Shown piece by piece: positions 28,179 through 37,343 of a stretch of 64,000 nt of DNA (its first letter is position 1; each line of letters starts with the position of its first letter). Position numbers and translations under genes: made by a program. Below the pieces are notes generated by a model. It worked only from the letters and a program-made list of their open reading frames with translations, did not search any database and was not told where the DNA came from. This DNA comes from Arsenicicoccus bolidensis DSM 15745. Lineage in GTDB: Bacteria > Actinomycetota > Actinomycetes > Actinomycetales > Dermatophilaceae. Where the stretch lies: positions 57,066-121,065 of the forward strand of contig NZ_AUFG01000009.1 in assembly GCF_000426385.1 (NCBI RefSeq), given 5' to 3'.

Positions 28179-31100
28179 ATGAGCGTCGAAGCCCGCAGCG
28201 AGCTGTCCCCCGCCGAGGTCGAGGCCGTGGCGGACGTCGTCTCCGCGGCGACGGAGGCGGACGGCGTCGGGCCGCTGTCGGAGCAGGCCCGGCTCGACCT
28301 GGCGCGACCCGGCGAGCACGTCCTGGCGACGGTCCACGGGGAGATCGTCGGGTATGCCGGGGGCCCGCCGCACGCCATCGAGCTGGTCGTCGCGCCCGCC
28401 GCCCGAGGACGCGGGATCGGCGGGGCGCTGCTGGACGCCGTCCTGCCCGCAGGGCGAGAGGTCGCGGTCTGGGCGCACGGGGACCTTCCGGCAGCGCGGG
28501 CCTTGCTGCGCTCGCGAGGCCTCGCCCCCGTCCGAGACCTGCGCAAGCTCGGGCGCCCGCTCGAGCCGCGCGACAGCGAGCGGTCCCCCGTGGTCGTGCC
28601 CGACGGGTTCGCCGTGCGCACGTTCCACCCCGGGGACGAGGAGGCCGTGCTCGCCGTCAACGCGGCGGCCTTCGCCCACCACCCCGAGCAGGGGTCGCTG
28701 GACCTGACCGGGCTGCGGGAGCGGATGACGAGCCGATGGTTCGAGCCGCAGGGCCTCATCCTGGTGGAGGACGTCTCGAGGCCCGAGCCGAGGCTGGCGG
28801 CCTTCCACTGGACCAAGGTCGACCCCGAGGACGCCGGCCCCGGCACCGGGGAGGTCTACGTCGTGGGGGTGGACCCGGCATACCAGGGTCGCGGGCTCGG
28901 CGCCCTGGTCACCCGGCTGGGTCTGGACCACCTGCGCGACCGCGGGCTCGAGCGGGTTGTGCTGTACGTCGAGGCGGACAACGCCCCGGCCATGGCGACG
29001 TACACCCGTCAGGGCTTCACGACGGTGTCCACGGACGTGCAGTACTCGCGCCGCCCCTGCGGGGAGTGCAACGATGACGCCATGCAGGCTGACGACGCGA
29101 CCGCTTCGACCACCACCGCCGAGGCGCCGCAGGCGTCCCCATCCCCCGTCGTCGGCCCCGACGACGACCCCAACCGCACGGCGCCGGCGCGACCTCGGTC
29201 CTCCGACGGCCGGTTCGTGCGGGTCGCCGCCGACGCGCAGGAGCCCACCGACGAGCTCCCTGACGACCGCTTCCTGGACCGCGAGCTGTCCTGGCTGCAG
29301 TTCAACGAGCGCGTGCTGCAGCTGGCCGCCGACCCGGACGTGCCGCTGCTCGAGCGGGCCCGCTTCCTGGCGATCTTCGCCAGCAACCTGGACGAGTTCT
29401 TCATGGTGCGCGTCGCGGGCCTCAAGCGGCGCATCGCGACCGGGCTGGCGATCCGGTCGGCCTCGGGCCTCGAGCCCGACGAGCTGCAGGACGAGATCAG
29501 CCGGGTCGCCCACGAGCTGATGCTGCGGGCGCACGGCCTGCTGCGCGACCAGGTCGAGCCCGAGCTCGAGAGCAACGGCATCCGCATCGTGCGCTGGCAC
29601 GAGCTGACCGAGGACGAGCAGACGCAGCTCTCCGCGGTCTACCGCAGCGAGATCTTCCCCGTCCTCACGCCGCTCGCCGTGGACCCGGCGCACCCCTTCC
29701 CCTACATCTCGGGGCTGTCCCTCAACCTCGCGGTGACGCTGACCAACCCCCGCACGCAGGCCGAGCACTTCGCCCGCATCAAGGTTCCCGACCTGCTCCC
29801 CCGCCTGCAGCAGGTGTCCGCGTCCGGGGAGGTCGACCTCTACCACGTGCGGTTCGTGCCTCTCGAGGACATCATCGCGGCGCACCTCGACCTGCTCTTT
29901 CCCGGCATGCAGGTGCAGGAGCACTTCCTGTTCCGCGTCACCCGCAACGAGGACCTGGAGGTCGAGGAGGACGACGCCGAGAACCTCCTCAAGGCCCTTG
30001 AGAAGGAGCTCACCCGCCGCCGCTTCGGCCCCCCGGTGCGCCTGGAGGTCGAGGAGGGCATGGACGCGCACGTCCTGGAGCTCCTGGTCCGCGAGCTCGG
30101 CGTCGAGCAGCACGAGGTCTACCGCCTGCCCAACCCGCTGGACCTGCGCAGCCTCAACACGGTGGCCGACCTGCAGCGCACCTCGCTGCACTACCCCGCC
30201 TTCCGTGCGCGCACCCACCCGGACCTGGCACCTCGCGAGCGCTCCGAGGCCGGCGACGTGTTCGGTGCCATCCGGCGCAAGGACATCATGCTGCACCACC
30301 CCTACAACTCCTTCAGCACCTCGGTGCAGGCCTTCCTCGAGCAGGCGGCGGCCGACCCCAAGGTGCTGGCGATCAAGCAGACGCTCTATCGCACCTCGGG
30401 CGACTCCCCGATCATCGACGCCCTCATCGCCGCCGCCGAGGCGGGCAAGCAGGTCGTCGCCGTGGTCGAGATCAAGGCGCGCTTCGACGAGTCCAACAAC
30501 ATCGCCTGGGCCCGCCGCCTCGAGCACTACGGCGTCCACGTCGTCTACGGCATCGTCGGGCTCAAGACCCACGCCAAGCTGTCGCTGGTCGTGCGGCAGG
30601 AGCCGGACGGCCTGCGCCGCTACTGCCACGTGGGGACGGGCAACTACAACCCCAAGACCGCCCGCCTCTACGAGGACCTCGGCGTCCTCACCTGCGACCC
30701 GCAGGTCGGCGAGGACCTGACGCGCCTGTTCAACCAGCTCTCCGGCTGGGCGCCGCGCAGCAAGTTCAAGCGCCTGCTCGTGGCCCCTCGCTCGCTCCGC
30801 TCCGGGCTGATCGAGCTCATCGAGCACGAGGCCGAGCTCGCCCGCGCCGGCCGGCCCGCCCGCGTCGCCCTCAAGGCCAACTCCATCGTCGACGAGGCGA
30901 TCATCGACGCGCTCTACCGCGCCTCGCAGGCTGGCGTGCAGGTCGAGGTGCTGGTGCGCGGCATCTGCGCGCTTCGGCCCGGCGTGCCCGGCCTGTCGGA
31001 CAACGTGCGGGTACGGTCGATCCTCGGACGATTCCTGGAGCACTCGCGGATCTTCATCTTCGGCAACGACGGCGACCCCGCCGTCTACATCGGTAGCGCC

Positions 31101-31346
31101 GACATGATGCACCGCAACCTCGACCGCCGCGTGGAGTCGCTGATGCGCATCACCCGTCCCGAGCACGTCAAGCAGCTCGAGGAGCTCATGGCGCAGGGCA
31201 TGGCCGACACGACCTCGAGCTGGCACCTGCAGGACGACCGCTGGGTGCGCCACCACCGCGGCGAGGACGGTCAGCCCCTGCTCGACCACCAGGCGGCGCT
31301 CATCGAGATGCACCTCAAGCAGCGGCGCAAGCGCACCCGGGTCTGA
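28179..31346 (+). CDS. In-frame fusion: mycothiol synthase MshD - polyphosphate kinase PPK1
   Basis: One open frame of 1055 codons joins two normally separate enzymes with no stop between them. Residues 1-295 are MshD: two GNAT acetyltransferase domains ([20 protein letters not shown] and [21 protein letters not shown] are the acetyl-CoA loops) that acetylate the cysteinyl amine in the last step of mycothiol synthesis. After [15 protein letters not shown] comes Met302 and a complete PPK1 (residues 302-1055). The linker region 300-360 is acidic and disordered. An SD-like GGGGAG at 29061 is best spaced for an ATG at 29074 that is out of frame with PPK. So either a true bifunctional protein, internal initiation at 29082, or a frame error that removed the mshD stop is possible. 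Confidence 0.8.
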   Translation: MSVEARSELSPAEVEAVADVVSAATEADGVGPLSEQARLDLARPGEHVLATVHGEIVGYAGGPPHAIELVVAPAARGRGIGGALLDAVLPAGREVAVWAHGDLPAARALLRSRGLAPVRDLRKLGRPLEPRDSERSPVVVPDGFAVRTFHPGDEEAVLAVNAAAFAHHPEQGSLDLTGLRERMTSRWFEPQGLILVEDVSRPEPRLAAFHWTKVDPEDAGPGTGEVYVVGVDPAYQGRGLGALVTRLGLDHLRDRGLERVVLYVEADNAPAMATYTRQGFTTVSTDVQYSRRPCGECNDDAMQADDATASTTTAEAPQASPSPVVGPDDDPNRTAPARPRSSDGRFVRVAADAQEPTDELPDDRFLDRELSWLQFNERVLQLAADPDVPLLERARFLAIFASNLDEFFMVRVAGLKRRIATGLAIRSASGLEPDELQDEISRVAHELMLRAHGLLRDQVEPELESNGIRIVRWHELTEDEQTQLSAVYRSEIFPVLTPLAVDPAHPFPYISGLSLNLAVTLTNPRTQAEHFARIKVPDLLPRLQQVSASGEVDLYHVRFVPLEDIIAAHLDLLFPGMQVQEHFLFRVTRNEDLEVEEDDAENLLKALEKELTRRRFGPPVRLEVEEGMDAHVLELLVRELGVEQHEVYRLPNPLDLRSLNTVADLQRTSLHYPAFRARTHPDLAPRERSEAGDVFGAIRRKDIMLHHPYNSFSTSVQAFLEQAAADPKVLAIKQTLYRTSGDSPIIDALIAAAEAGKQVVAVVEIKARFDESNNIAWARRLEHYGVHVVYGIVGLKTHAKLSLVVRQEPDGLRRYCHVGTGNYNPKTARLYEDLGVLTCDPQVGEDLTRLFNQLSGWAPRSKFKRLLVAPRSLRSGLIELIEHEAELARAGRPARVALKANSIVDEAIIDALYRASQAGVQVEVLVRGICALRPGVPGLSDNVRVRSILGRFLEHSRIFIFGNDGDPAVYIGSADMMHRNLDRRVESLMRITRPEHVKQLEELMAQGMADTTSSWHLQDDRWVRHHRGEDGQPLLDHQAALIEMHLKQRRKRTRV
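29082..31346 (+). CDS. ppk: Polyphosphate kinase 1 (possible separate start inside the fusion)
   Basis: Makes inorganic polyphosphate from ATP reversibly. Read from Met at 29082 it is 754 aa, the usual size of actinobacterial PPK1 with an N-terminal extension. The N domain begins [21 protein letters not shown], and [18 protein letters not shown] is canonical. The catalytic His pair is in [12 protein letters not shown] (phosphohistidine) and [20 protein letters not shown], with [14 protein letters not shown] binding nucleotide. It may be translated as part of the MshD fusion. It sits just upstream of mutT1 and pstSCAB, which agrees with phosphate metabolism. Confidence 0.85.
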   Translation: MQADDATASTTTAEAPQASPSPVVGPDDDPNRTAPARPRSSDGRFVRVAADAQEPTDELPDDRFLDRELSWLQFNERVLQLAADPDVPLLERARFLAIFASNLDEFFMVRVAGLKRRIATGLAIRSASGLEPDELQDEISRVAHELMLRAHGLLRDQVEPELESNGIRIVRWHELTEDEQTQLSAVYRSEIFPVLTPLAVDPAHPFPYISGLSLNLAVTLTNPRTQAEHFARIKVPDLLPRLQQVSASGEVDLYHVRFVPLEDIIAAHLDLLFPGMQVQEHFLFRVTRNEDLEVEEDDAENLLKALEKELTRRRFGPPVRLEVEEGMDAHVLELLVRELGVEQHEVYRLPNPLDLRSLNTVADLQRTSLHYPAFRARTHPDLAPRERSEAGDVFGAIRRKDIMLHHPYNSFSTSVQAFLEQAAADPKVLAIKQTLYRTSGDSPIIDALIAAAEAGKQVVAVVEIKARFDESNNIAWARRLEHYGVHVVYGIVGLKTHAKLSLVVRQEPDGLRRYCHVGTGNYNPKTARLYEDLGVLTCDPQVGEDLTRLFNQLSGWAPRSKFKRLLVAPRSLRSGLIELIEHEAELARAGRPARVALKANSIVDEAIIDALYRASQAGVQVEVLVRGICALRPGVPGLSDNVRVRSILGRFLEHSRIFIFGNDGDPAVYIGSADMMHRNLDRRVESLMRITRPEHVKQLEELMAQGMADTTSSWHLQDDRWVRHHRGEDGQPLLDHQAALIEMHLKQRRKRTRV

Positions 31347-31388
31347 CCTGGGCCGGCACCACACCAGCGAGCACGAGCGAGGAGCGCG

Positions 31389-32399
31389 ATGACAGTCCAG
31401 GCACCGGGAGCGGGTGCGGGAGGGCGCGCGTCCGGGGCCGCGAGCGCCGACGCGCCGTTCATCGCCGCGGCCGGCGCCGTCCCCTGGCGGCGACGACGCG
31501 GCACCCTCGAGGTGGCGATGGTGCACCGACCTGCCTACGACGACTGGGCGTGGGCCAAGGGCAAGCTCGACGCGGGCGAGGACTGGCCCACGGCCGCCGT
31601 CCGCGAGGTCGAGGAGGAGACCGGCCTGCAGGTGCGGCTCGGCCGGCCCCTCCCCCTGTCGTCCTACTCCTTCGTCGACCGCAAGGGCGAGGTGGCCCGC
31701 AAGCAGGTGCGCTACTGGGCAGCGGAGGTCGTCGGCGGCTCCGGCGAGCTGCTCAACGAGATCGACGAGGTGGCCTGGCTGCCCGTCTCGGACGCGATGG
31801 CGCGGCTCGACTACGCCCGCGACCGCGAGCAGCTCCGCGCCATGGTGCGGTATGCCGCCCAGGGGGCCCTCACGACCTGGCCGCTGGTCCTGGTCCGCCA
31901 CGCCAAGGCCCGTCCCCGCAACCAGTGGCGCCAGGACGACCGCCTCCGACCGCTCGACGCCAGGGGCGAACGCCGCGCCGAGGCGATCGTGCCCATGCTC
32001 GGAGCCTTCGGCGTGAGCCGTCTGGTGACCTCGTCCTCGACACGATGCGTGGACACGCTGGCGCCATACGCCGCCTCGGCCGGGCTGGAGCTCAAGACCA
32101 AGGAGGGGCTCACCGAGGAGGCCTTCGTCGAGGACCCGGACCGAGCGGTCAAGCACCTGCGCAAGGCGCTGCAGCGCGGCGTGCCCGGCGCCCTGTGCTC
32201 CCACGGCCCGGTCCTGCCGCTGCTGCTGGAGGAGCTCTCGGTGCTCGGCTCGGTGGAGCAGCCGGAGGGCGAGGCGGTCGTGAGCACCCTGCTCGAGGCG
32301 GCCGACCTCGGCATGAGCAAGGGTGAGCTCCTCGTCTGCCACGTGAGCGGGACCGGCGAGGCCGCCCGGATCGTCGCCGTCGAGCGTCACCTGCCCTGA
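31389..32399 (+). CDS. MutT1-like bipartite Nudix hydrolase - histidine phosphatase
   Basis: A 336-aa two-domain protein like mycobacterial MutT1. The N-terminal Nudix domain (about 22-160) has the box GKLDAGEDWPTAAVREVEEETGL; the C-terminal half starts with LVLVRHAKARPRNQW, the histidine-phosphatase RHxxA/G motif, and CSHGPVLPLLLEEL may hold the second His. MutT1 removes oxidised nucleotides and diadenosine polyphosphates, and the phosphatase part can take the product further. GAGGAG precedes the ATG. It is probably co-transcribed with the mshD-ppk gene 42 bp upstream. Confidence 0.9.
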   Translation: MTVQAPGAGAGGRASGAASADAPFIAAAGAVPWRRRRGTLEVAMVHRPAYDDWAWAKGKLDAGEDWPTAAVREVEEETGLQVRLGRPLPLSSYSFVDRKGEVARKQVRYWAAEVVGGSGELLNEIDEVAWLPVSDAMARLDYARDREQLRAMVRYAAQGALTTWPLVLVRHAKARPRNQWRQDDRLRPLDARGERRAEAIVPMLGAFGVSRLVTSSSTRCVDTLAPYAASAGLELKTKEGLTEEAFVEDPDRAVKHLRKALQRGVPGALCSHGPVLPLLLEELSVLGSVEQPEGEAVVSTLLEAADLGMSKGELLVCHVSGTGEAARIVAVERHLP

Positions 32400-32520
32400 C
32401 CCGGCCTCCCGCACCATGAGCTCGGTCGCAGCGAGTGGCCAGCGCGAGCAGGAGTCCTTAGCTCATTCGGGCGTACCTCCGACAGGTGGGGCCGCGGAAT
32501 CAGCGCGGTAGACGTCCGGC

Positions 32521-32575
32521 GTTCACGCGTCGTTCAACTGGGCCAAGCCGCCTGGTCACCCTGCGTCCCTACCTT
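32521..32575 (+). promoter_or_regulatory. PHO-box-like direct repeats and -10 element upstream of pstS
   Basis: Five consecutive 11-bp units in phase: GTTCACGCGTC, GTTCAACTGGG, CCAAGCCGCCT, GGTCACCCTGC and GTCCCTACCTT, starting at 32521, 32532, 32543, 32554 and 32565. The first, second and fourth units fit the GTTCACC core of Streptomyces PHO boxes. TACCTT (32570-32575) fits a TANNNT -10 element, 60 bases before the pstS start. This predicts activation by RegX3 under phosphate limitation. Confidence 0.72.
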
Positions 32576-32634
32576 GGCATCGATGGCGCCCGTGCGCCCG
32601 ATCAACGTCTCCTGCTGTGGAAGGTACTTCTAAC

Positions 32635-33780
32635 GTGAAGACTCAGCGTCTTGCCGGTCTGTCGACGATCGCCCTGGCTGGTGCTCTCGCGCTGACCGCG
32701 TGCGGTTCCGACAACAACACCTCCTCCGGCTCCTCGAGCGGCGCCTCCTCCTCTGGTGCGTCCTCGTCGTCCGCCGCCTCCGGTGGCGACGCCGACTGCG
32801 GCAAGGGCACCCTGAACGCCGAGGGTTCCTCCGCGCAGAAGGCCGCCTTCGAGGAGGCCGCCAACAGCTACCAGGAGAAGTGCTCCGGCACGACCGTCAA
32901 CTACAACGCGACGGGCTCCGGCGCCGGCATCAAGCAGTTCATCGCCAAGCAGGCCGACTTCGCCGGCTCCGACTCCTCGCTCAAGACCAAGGAGAAGGAC
33001 GGCAAGATCGAGCAGGCCGAGGCCGACAAGGCCTGCGCCTCCCCCGCCTGGAACCTCCCCATGGTCACCGGCCCCATCGCGGTCGGCTACAACCTCAAGG
33101 GTGTCGAGGGCCTCGTCCTCAACGCCGACGTGATGGCCGACATCTTCAACGGCAAGATCACCAAGTGGAACGACCCGGCGATCGCCAAGCTCAACTCCGG
33201 CGCCTCGCTCCCGGACAAGGACATCAAGGTCTTCTTCCGCTCGGACGAGTCGGGCACCACGGAGAACTTCACGAAGTACCTCCAGGCCGCCGCCCCTGCC
33301 AAGTGGACCGCCGAGCCCGGCAAGAAGTGGACCGGCAAGGGTGAGGGCAAGGAGAAGTCCGCCGGTGTCGCAGGCGCCGTCGCCTCCACCGAGGGTGGCA
33401 TCACCTACGCCGAGTGGTCCTACGCCAAGGACAACAAGCTGGGCATCGCCAAGGTCGACACCGGCGCGGGCCCCGTCGAGCTGACGGGCGAGTCCGCCGG
33501 CAAGGCCGTGGCCGCCGCCAAGGTCGCCGGCGAGGGCAACAACCTCGCGCTCAAGCTCGACTACGCCACCAAGGAGGCCGGGGCCTACCCGATCGTCCTC
33601 GTGACCTACGAGATCGTCTGCTCCAAGAACGCCGACGCCGAGAAGGGCAAGAACGTCAAGGCCTTCCTCAAGCACATGTCGTCCGCGGACGTGCAGAAGT
33701 CCTTCGAGCAAATCGGCTTCGCCCCGCTGCCCACCGAGGTGCAGGGCAAGGTCTCGACCGCCATCGACGCCCTCAAGTGA
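32635..33780 (+). CDS. pstS: Phosphate ABC transporter substrate-binding lipoprotein PstS
   Basis: High-affinity phosphate receptor on the outer face of the membrane. The 381-aa precursor has a lipoprotein signal peptide with lipobox LTAC at residues 19-22, followed by a Ser/Gly-rich linker (SSGSSSGASSSGASSSS). The binding domain shows GTLNAEGSSAQKAAF and NATGSGAGIKQFIAKQADFAGSD, which hold phosphate-contacting residues, and FFRSDESGTTENFTKYL. The start is GTG at 32635 with GGAAGG upstream. The phosphate site appears complete. Confidence 0.95.
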   Translation: MKTQRLAGLSTIALAGALALTACGSDNNTSSGSSSGASSSGASSSSAASGGDADCGKGTLNAEGSSAQKAAFEEAANSYQEKCSGTTVNYNATGSGAGIKQFIAKQADFAGSDSSLKTKEKDGKIEQAEADKACASPAWNLPMVTGPIAVGYNLKGVEGLVLNADVMADIFNGKITKWNDPAIAKLNSGASLPDKDIKVFFRSDESGTTENFTKYLQAAAPAKWTAEPGKKWTGKGEGKEKSAGVAGAVASTEGGITYAEWSYAKDNKLGIAKVDTGAGPVELTGESAGKAVAAAKVAGEGNNLALKLDYATKEAGAYPIVLVTYEIVCSKNADAEKGKNVKAFLKHMSSADVQKSFEQIGFAPLPTEVQGKVSTAIDALK

Positions 33781-33788
33781 TCTGACGG

Positions 33789-33826
33789 AGCCGGGTGACC
33801 CAGGGTCCTCCCTGGGTCACCCGGCT
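33789..33826 (+). terminator. Strong hairpin between pstS and pstC
   Basis: AGCCGGGTGACCCAGGG (33789-33805) and CCCTGGGTCACCCGGCT (33810-33826) form a perfect 17-bp stem with loop TCCT, right after the pstS stop. It probably ends most transcripts or protects the pstS 3' end, so that PstS is made in excess over PstCAB. Confidence 0.85.
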
Positions 33827-33896
33827 CTCCGCCTGTCCGGGACGTCGTCCCGGCCGGGCTCCCCCTCGTAGCACCTCGGACAGTTAGGTAGCACTC

Positions 33897-34901
33897 GTGT
33901 CCTCCGTGACCGGCGTCTCCGCCGTCGACTCCTTGCCAGACGATGACGGTCGTCCGCCTCTGCTCGGCGACCAGGCCTCGACCGGCCGCCTCGGTGACCG
34001 GCTCTTCGGTGGCGCCGCCACCGGTGCGGGCGTCCTCGTCATCGCCCTGGTCACCCTCGTCGGCGTCTTCCTGCTCTGGCAGGCCATCCCCGCCCTCGCC
34101 AACAACGAGGCCAACTTCCTCACCTCGCGCGAGTGGAACGTCTCGGGCGACAACCCCCGCTTCGGCATCGCGGACCTGCTCTGGACGACGGTCCTCAGCT
34201 CGATCCTGGCCATGGGCATCGCCGTCCCCCTCGGCGTCTGCGTGGCGCTGTTCATCACGCAGTACGCCCCGGCCTGGCTGCGCAAGCCGGCCGCGCAGCT
34301 GATCGACCTGCTGGCTGCCGTGCCCTCGATCGTCTACGGCCTGTGGGGCGTCGCCCAGTTCACGCCCTTCATCGACCCGCTCCAGCAGAAGCTGCAGCAG
34401 TGGCTCGGCTGGTTCCCCCTGTTCCGGGAGACCAGCATCACGGCCACGATCTTCGTCATCAGCCTCGTGCTCGCCATCATGATCCTGCCGATCGTCACCT
34501 CGCTGTCGCGCGAGGTGTTCGCCCAGACGCCGGCCCCTCACAAGGAGGGCGCCCTCGCCCTGGGCGCCACCAAGTGGGAGATGATCAAGACGGCCGTGCT
34601 GCCCTACGGCCGGCCCGGCGTCATCTCCGCGGCGATGTTGGCCCTCGGCCGTGCGCTCGGTGAGACCGTCGCGGTGATGATGATCCTGAGCACGCTCGCG
34701 GTGGGCACGCCGTTCAACCCCTCGATCTTCAACGGTGGCGAGACCTTCGCGTCCCGCATCGCCAACAACGCCTCGGAGTTCGACTCCCCGCAGAAGGCCG
34801 GCGCCTTCATCGCGGCCGGTCTGGTCCTGTTCATCCTCACGTTCGTCGTGAACGCGATCGCGCGCGTCGTGATCGAGCGTCGGAAGGCCTTCACCGAATG
34901 A
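33897..34901 (+). CDS. pstC: Phosphate ABC transporter permease PstC
   Basis: Integral membrane half of the phosphate channel, 334 aa with six predicted membrane helices. The first is GAGVLVIALVTLVGVFLLWQAIPAL, and the permease signature region is EGALALGATKWEMIKTAVLPYGRPGVISAAML (EAA loop contacting PstB). DLLAAVPSIVYGLWGV is a conserved PstC element. The N-terminal 35 residues are cytosolic and acidic. The start is GTG at 33897 with only a weak ribosome site. The stop overlaps pstA (ATGA). Confidence 0.95.
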   Translation: MSSVTGVSAVDSLPDDDGRPPLLGDQASTGRLGDRLFGGAATGAGVLVIALVTLVGVFLLWQAIPALANNEANFLTSREWNVSGDNPRFGIADLLWTTVLSSILAMGIAVPLGVCVALFITQYAPAWLRKPAAQLIDLLAAVPSIVYGLWGVAQFTPFIDPLQQKLQQWLGWFPLFRETSITATIFVISLVLAIMILPIVTSLSREVFAQTPAPHKEGALALGATKWEMIKTAVLPYGRPGVISAAMLALGRALGETVAVMMILSTLAVGTPFNPSIFNGGETFASRIANNASEFDSPQKAGAFIAAGLVLFILTFVVNAIARVVIERRKAFTE

Positions 34902-35797
34902 GCACCGCCGTCACCGCCAACGAGTCGACCCACCTCGACAAGGCCTCCGGGGGCCGCAAGGCCAAGGACCAGCTGGCCCAGATCATCATGTGGCTGGCCT
35001 TCCTGGTCGCCCTGGCCCCGCTCGCGTGGATCCTCTACGAGGTCCTGTCCAACGGCCTCGACAACCTGCTCACCAGCACCTGGTGGACCAACTCCCAGCG
35101 CGGCATCTCCGTACGCCGCGAGGGCGGCGGCGCCTACCACGCCATCATGGGCACCCTGCTGCAGGGCCTGGTCACCGCGGCGATCTCGGTGCCGATCGGC
35201 ATCTTCACCGCGATCTACCTCGTGGAATACGGCCGCGGCAAGCTGGCCCGCGCCGTCAGCTTCATGGTCGACATCCTCACCGGGGTGCCGTCCATCGTCG
35301 CGGCCCTGTTCGTCTATGCCCTGTGGGTGACGGTGATGGGCTTCAACCGGGTCGGCTTCGCGGTGTCGCTGTCCCTGGTGCTGCTCATGATCCCGACGAT
35401 CGTGCGCTCCACCGAGGAGATGCTCAAGCTGGTCCCCAACGAGCTGCGGGAGGCGTCATACGCCCTCGGCGTGCCGAAGTGGAAGACGATCGCCTCGGTC
35501 GTGCTGCCGACCGCCCTGTCCGGCATCGTGACCGGCGTCCTGCTCGGCCTGGCTCGCGTCATGGGCGAGACGGCCCCGCTGCTGATCCTCGGTCCCTACA
35601 CCAAGAACATCCACTGGGACCTCTTCGGCGGCAACATGGCCACCCTGCCCACGATGATCAACGAGGAGCGTCAGTTCCTCACCCTCGACGCCGCCCATGA
35701 CCGTGTCTGGGCCGCGGCGCTCACCCTGATCCTGCTCGTCCTCCTGCTCAACCTGCTGGGCCGCGTCATCGCGCGCTTCGGCGCGGTCAAGAGCTGA
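34898..35797 (+). CDS. pstA: Phosphate ABC transporter permease PstA
   Basis: Second membrane subunit, 299 aa, six predicted helices. Conserved elements are [60 protein letters not shown] (EAA loop) and [16 protein letters not shown]. It overlaps pstC by 4 bp and is followed by pstB after 22 bp. Confidence 0.95.
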   Translation: MSTAVTANESTHLDKASGGRKAKDQLAQIIMWLAFLVALAPLAWILYEVLSNGLDNLLTSTWWTNSQRGISVRREGGGAYHAIMGTLLQGLVTAAISVPIGIFTAIYLVEYGRGKLARAVSFMVDILTGVPSIVAALFVYALWVTVMGFNRVGFAVSLSLVLLMIPTIVRSTEEMLKLVPNELREASYALGVPKWKTIASVVLPTALSGIVTGVLLGLARVMGETAPLLILGPYTKNIHWDLFGGNMATLPTMINEERQFLTLDAAHDRVWAAALTLILLVLLLNLLGRVIARFGAVKS

Positions 35798-35819
35798 CCC
35801 ACCCAGAAAGCGAACTGAC

Positions 35820-36596
35820 ATGGCCAAGCGCATCGACGTCGAGAACCTCAACATCTTCTACGGCAAGTTCCAGGCGGTGCAGGGCGTCTCGATGACCATC
35901 GAGCCGCGATCGGTGACCGCCTTCATCGGCTCGTCCGGCTGCGGCAAGTCCACCGTGCTGCGCACCCTCAACCGCATGCACGAGGTGATCCCCGGCGGCC
36001 GGGTCGAGGGCCAGGTGCTGCTGGACGGCCAGGACCTCTACGCCTCCGGCGTGGACCCCGTCGGCGTCCGCCGCACCGTGGGCATGGTCTTCCAGCGGCC
36101 CAACCCGTTCCCCACCATGACCATCCGCGACAACGTCGCCGCCGGGCTGCGCCTCAACGGCGTCAAGAACAAGAAGAAGCTCGACGAGGTCGTGGAGCGC
36201 TCCCTGCGCGGCGCGAACCTGTGGAACGAGGTCAAGGACCGTCTGGACAAGCCGGGCGCCGGCCTGTCCGGTGGTCAGCAGCAGCGCCTGTGCATCGCCC
36301 GCGCCATCGCCGTGGAGCCCCAGGTCCTCCTGATGGACGAGCCCTGCTCGGCCCTGGACCCCATCTCGACCCTGGCGATCGAGGACCTGATCACCGAGCT
36401 GAAGCCGAAGTACACGATCGTGATCGTCACGCACAACATGCAGCAGGCGGCCCGCGTCTCGGACCGGACGGCCTTCTTCAACCTGGAGGCCCAGGGCAAG
36501 CCCGGCCGCCTCATCGAGATCGACGACACGACGCGCATCTTCAACAACCCGAAGGAGAGGGCGACGGAGGACTACATCTCCGGCCGCTTCGGGTGA
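35820..36596 (+). CDS. pstB: Phosphate ABC transporter ATP-binding protein PstB
   Basis: Cytoplasmic ATPase of the phosphate importer and the contact for PhoU. The 258-aa protein has Walker [13 protein letters not shown] (about 38-49), the Q-loop VFQRPNPFP, signature [14 protein letters not shown], Walker [14 protein letters not shown] and H-loop [10 protein letters not shown]. The stop codon lies in the first copy of an 80-bp tandem repeat. Confidence 0.97.
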   Translation: MAKRIDVENLNIFYGKFQAVQGVSMTIEPRSVTAFIGSSGCGKSTVLRTLNRMHEVIPGGRVEGQVLLDGQDLYASGVDPVGVRRTVGMVFQRPNPFPTMTIRDNVAAGLRLNGVKNKKKLDEVVERSLRGANLWNEVKDRLDKPGAGLSGGQQQRLCIARAIAVEPQVLLMDEPCSALDPISTLAIEDLITELKPKYTIVIVTHNMQQAARVSDRTAFFNLEAQGKPGRLIEIDDTTRIFNNPKERATEDYISGRFG

Positions 36597-36764
36597 GTGA
36601 CGGGCCTCCGAGGACACGAGCGAGGAACGAGCGAGGCCCGCAGGAGGCCGCGGAACGAACCCAATGGGCTCGGGTGAGTGACAGCCGCGTGAGGACCCGA
36701 CGAGCTTGCGAGGAGGCCCGGAGCGCGGCGTGGAACGAACCCAATGGGCGCGGGTGAGTGACAG
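36590..36764 (+). repeat. 80-bp tandem repeat starting in the pstB stop region
   Basis: CGGGTGAGTGAC begins at 36590, 36671 and 36751 (periods 81 and 80). The block ending GGAACGAACCCAATGGGC precedes each of the last two copies, and GAGGCCCG-like purine blocks occur inside. So there are two full diverged units and a partial third. The first unit overlaps the last pstB codon and stop. No other gene is visible between 36597 and 36910. Confidence 0.75.
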
Positions 36765-36778
36765 CGGGAGCGAGGCGC

Positions 36779-36812
36779 GAAGGGGGCGGATGCGGGTGCA
36801 TCCGCCCCCTTC
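36779..36812 (+). terminator. Terminator-like hairpin after the pst operon
   Basis: GAAGGGGGCGGATGC (36779-36793) pairs with GCATCCGCCCCCTTC (36798-36812) around GGGT, a 15-bp perfect stem. It follows the tandem repeat and is the likely end of the pstCAB transcript. Confidence 0.8.
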
Positions 36813-36910
36813 GTCACGTTCCGGGGTGGTTGCGCAGCAATCGGTTAGGGCATTGGAGCGGACTCCTGGCCCCCTTGGCTACTGGCGGGTACGTAAGGCA
36901 TCCTCGGATC

Positions 36911-37201
36911 ATGAGCCTCACCGCCCGTTGGGCCTCCCGTCGTGAAACCACCGCGGCATCTGACCTTGCACCGATCATCGAGACGGAGCCGCGAGATCCC
37001 TCGCACGAGCCGACCTGGCACGTGATCGAGAACGGCAGCTTCTGCCACGGCGAGTGCCTCGAGTGCCGATGGCACGGTCCCGGGCGGCGGTCCAGGGGCA
37101 GCGCCCGCAAGGATGCCGAGCTGCACGCCCTGACCGGCTGCGGCGACGAGGCGCAGCTGCGAAGCCTGTTCCCGGCGGGCGCCTTCGAGGGCACCGCCTG
37201 A
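36911..37201 (+). CDS. Small hypothetical protein with Cys/His-containing core
   Basis: A 96-aa soluble protein. Residues about 36-55 read WHVIENGSFCHGECLECRW, with Cys and His spacing (C-H-x2-C-x2-C, then WHG and a later CG) that could bind a metal, followed by a basic stretch (GRRSRGSARKDAE). No known family is recognised. The codon use is ordinary for the window, and a strong hairpin follows directly, which supports a real transcript. The ATG at 36911 has only a weak ribosome site. Confidence 0.6.
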   Translation: MSLTARWASRRETTAASDLAPIIETEPRDPSHEPTWHVIENGSFCHGECLECRWHGPGRRSRGSARKDAELHALTGCGDEAQLRSLFPAGAFEGTA

Positions 37202-37209
37202 TCACAGCT

Positions 37210-37257
37210 CGTATGGCGAAGGCCGCTACCCGCGTGGGTGGCGGCCTTCGCCATACG
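37210..37257. terminator. 17-bp hairpin after the small Cys-rich ORF
   Basis: CGTATGGCGAAGGCCGC (37210-37226) pairs perfectly with GCGGCCTTCGCCATACG (37241-37257). The 14-base loop contains ACCC...GGGT, which can extend the fold. Confidence 0.8.
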
Positions 37258-37343
37258 ACCAGACGGGCACGACCCCCGACGAGCCGAACCGCGGCGTGGG
37301 TGCCATCCTGGACTCCCACGCGCCGGAGCCAAGGGGCTGACCA

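Noticed and set aside
29074..29520. Separate small gene starting at the ATG at 29074 with the good GGGGAG site
   Set aside because: The product is Pro/Arg-rich shadow sequence over the conserved start of PPK. It is noted only as a clue to the odd fusion junction.
28152..32417. A minus-strand open frame of more than 1400 codons opposite mshD-ppk-mutT1
   Set aside because: It has no recognisable domains, is rich in Val/Leu/Gly/His as expected for the antisense of GC-rich genes, and lies over three strongly supported plus-strand proteins.
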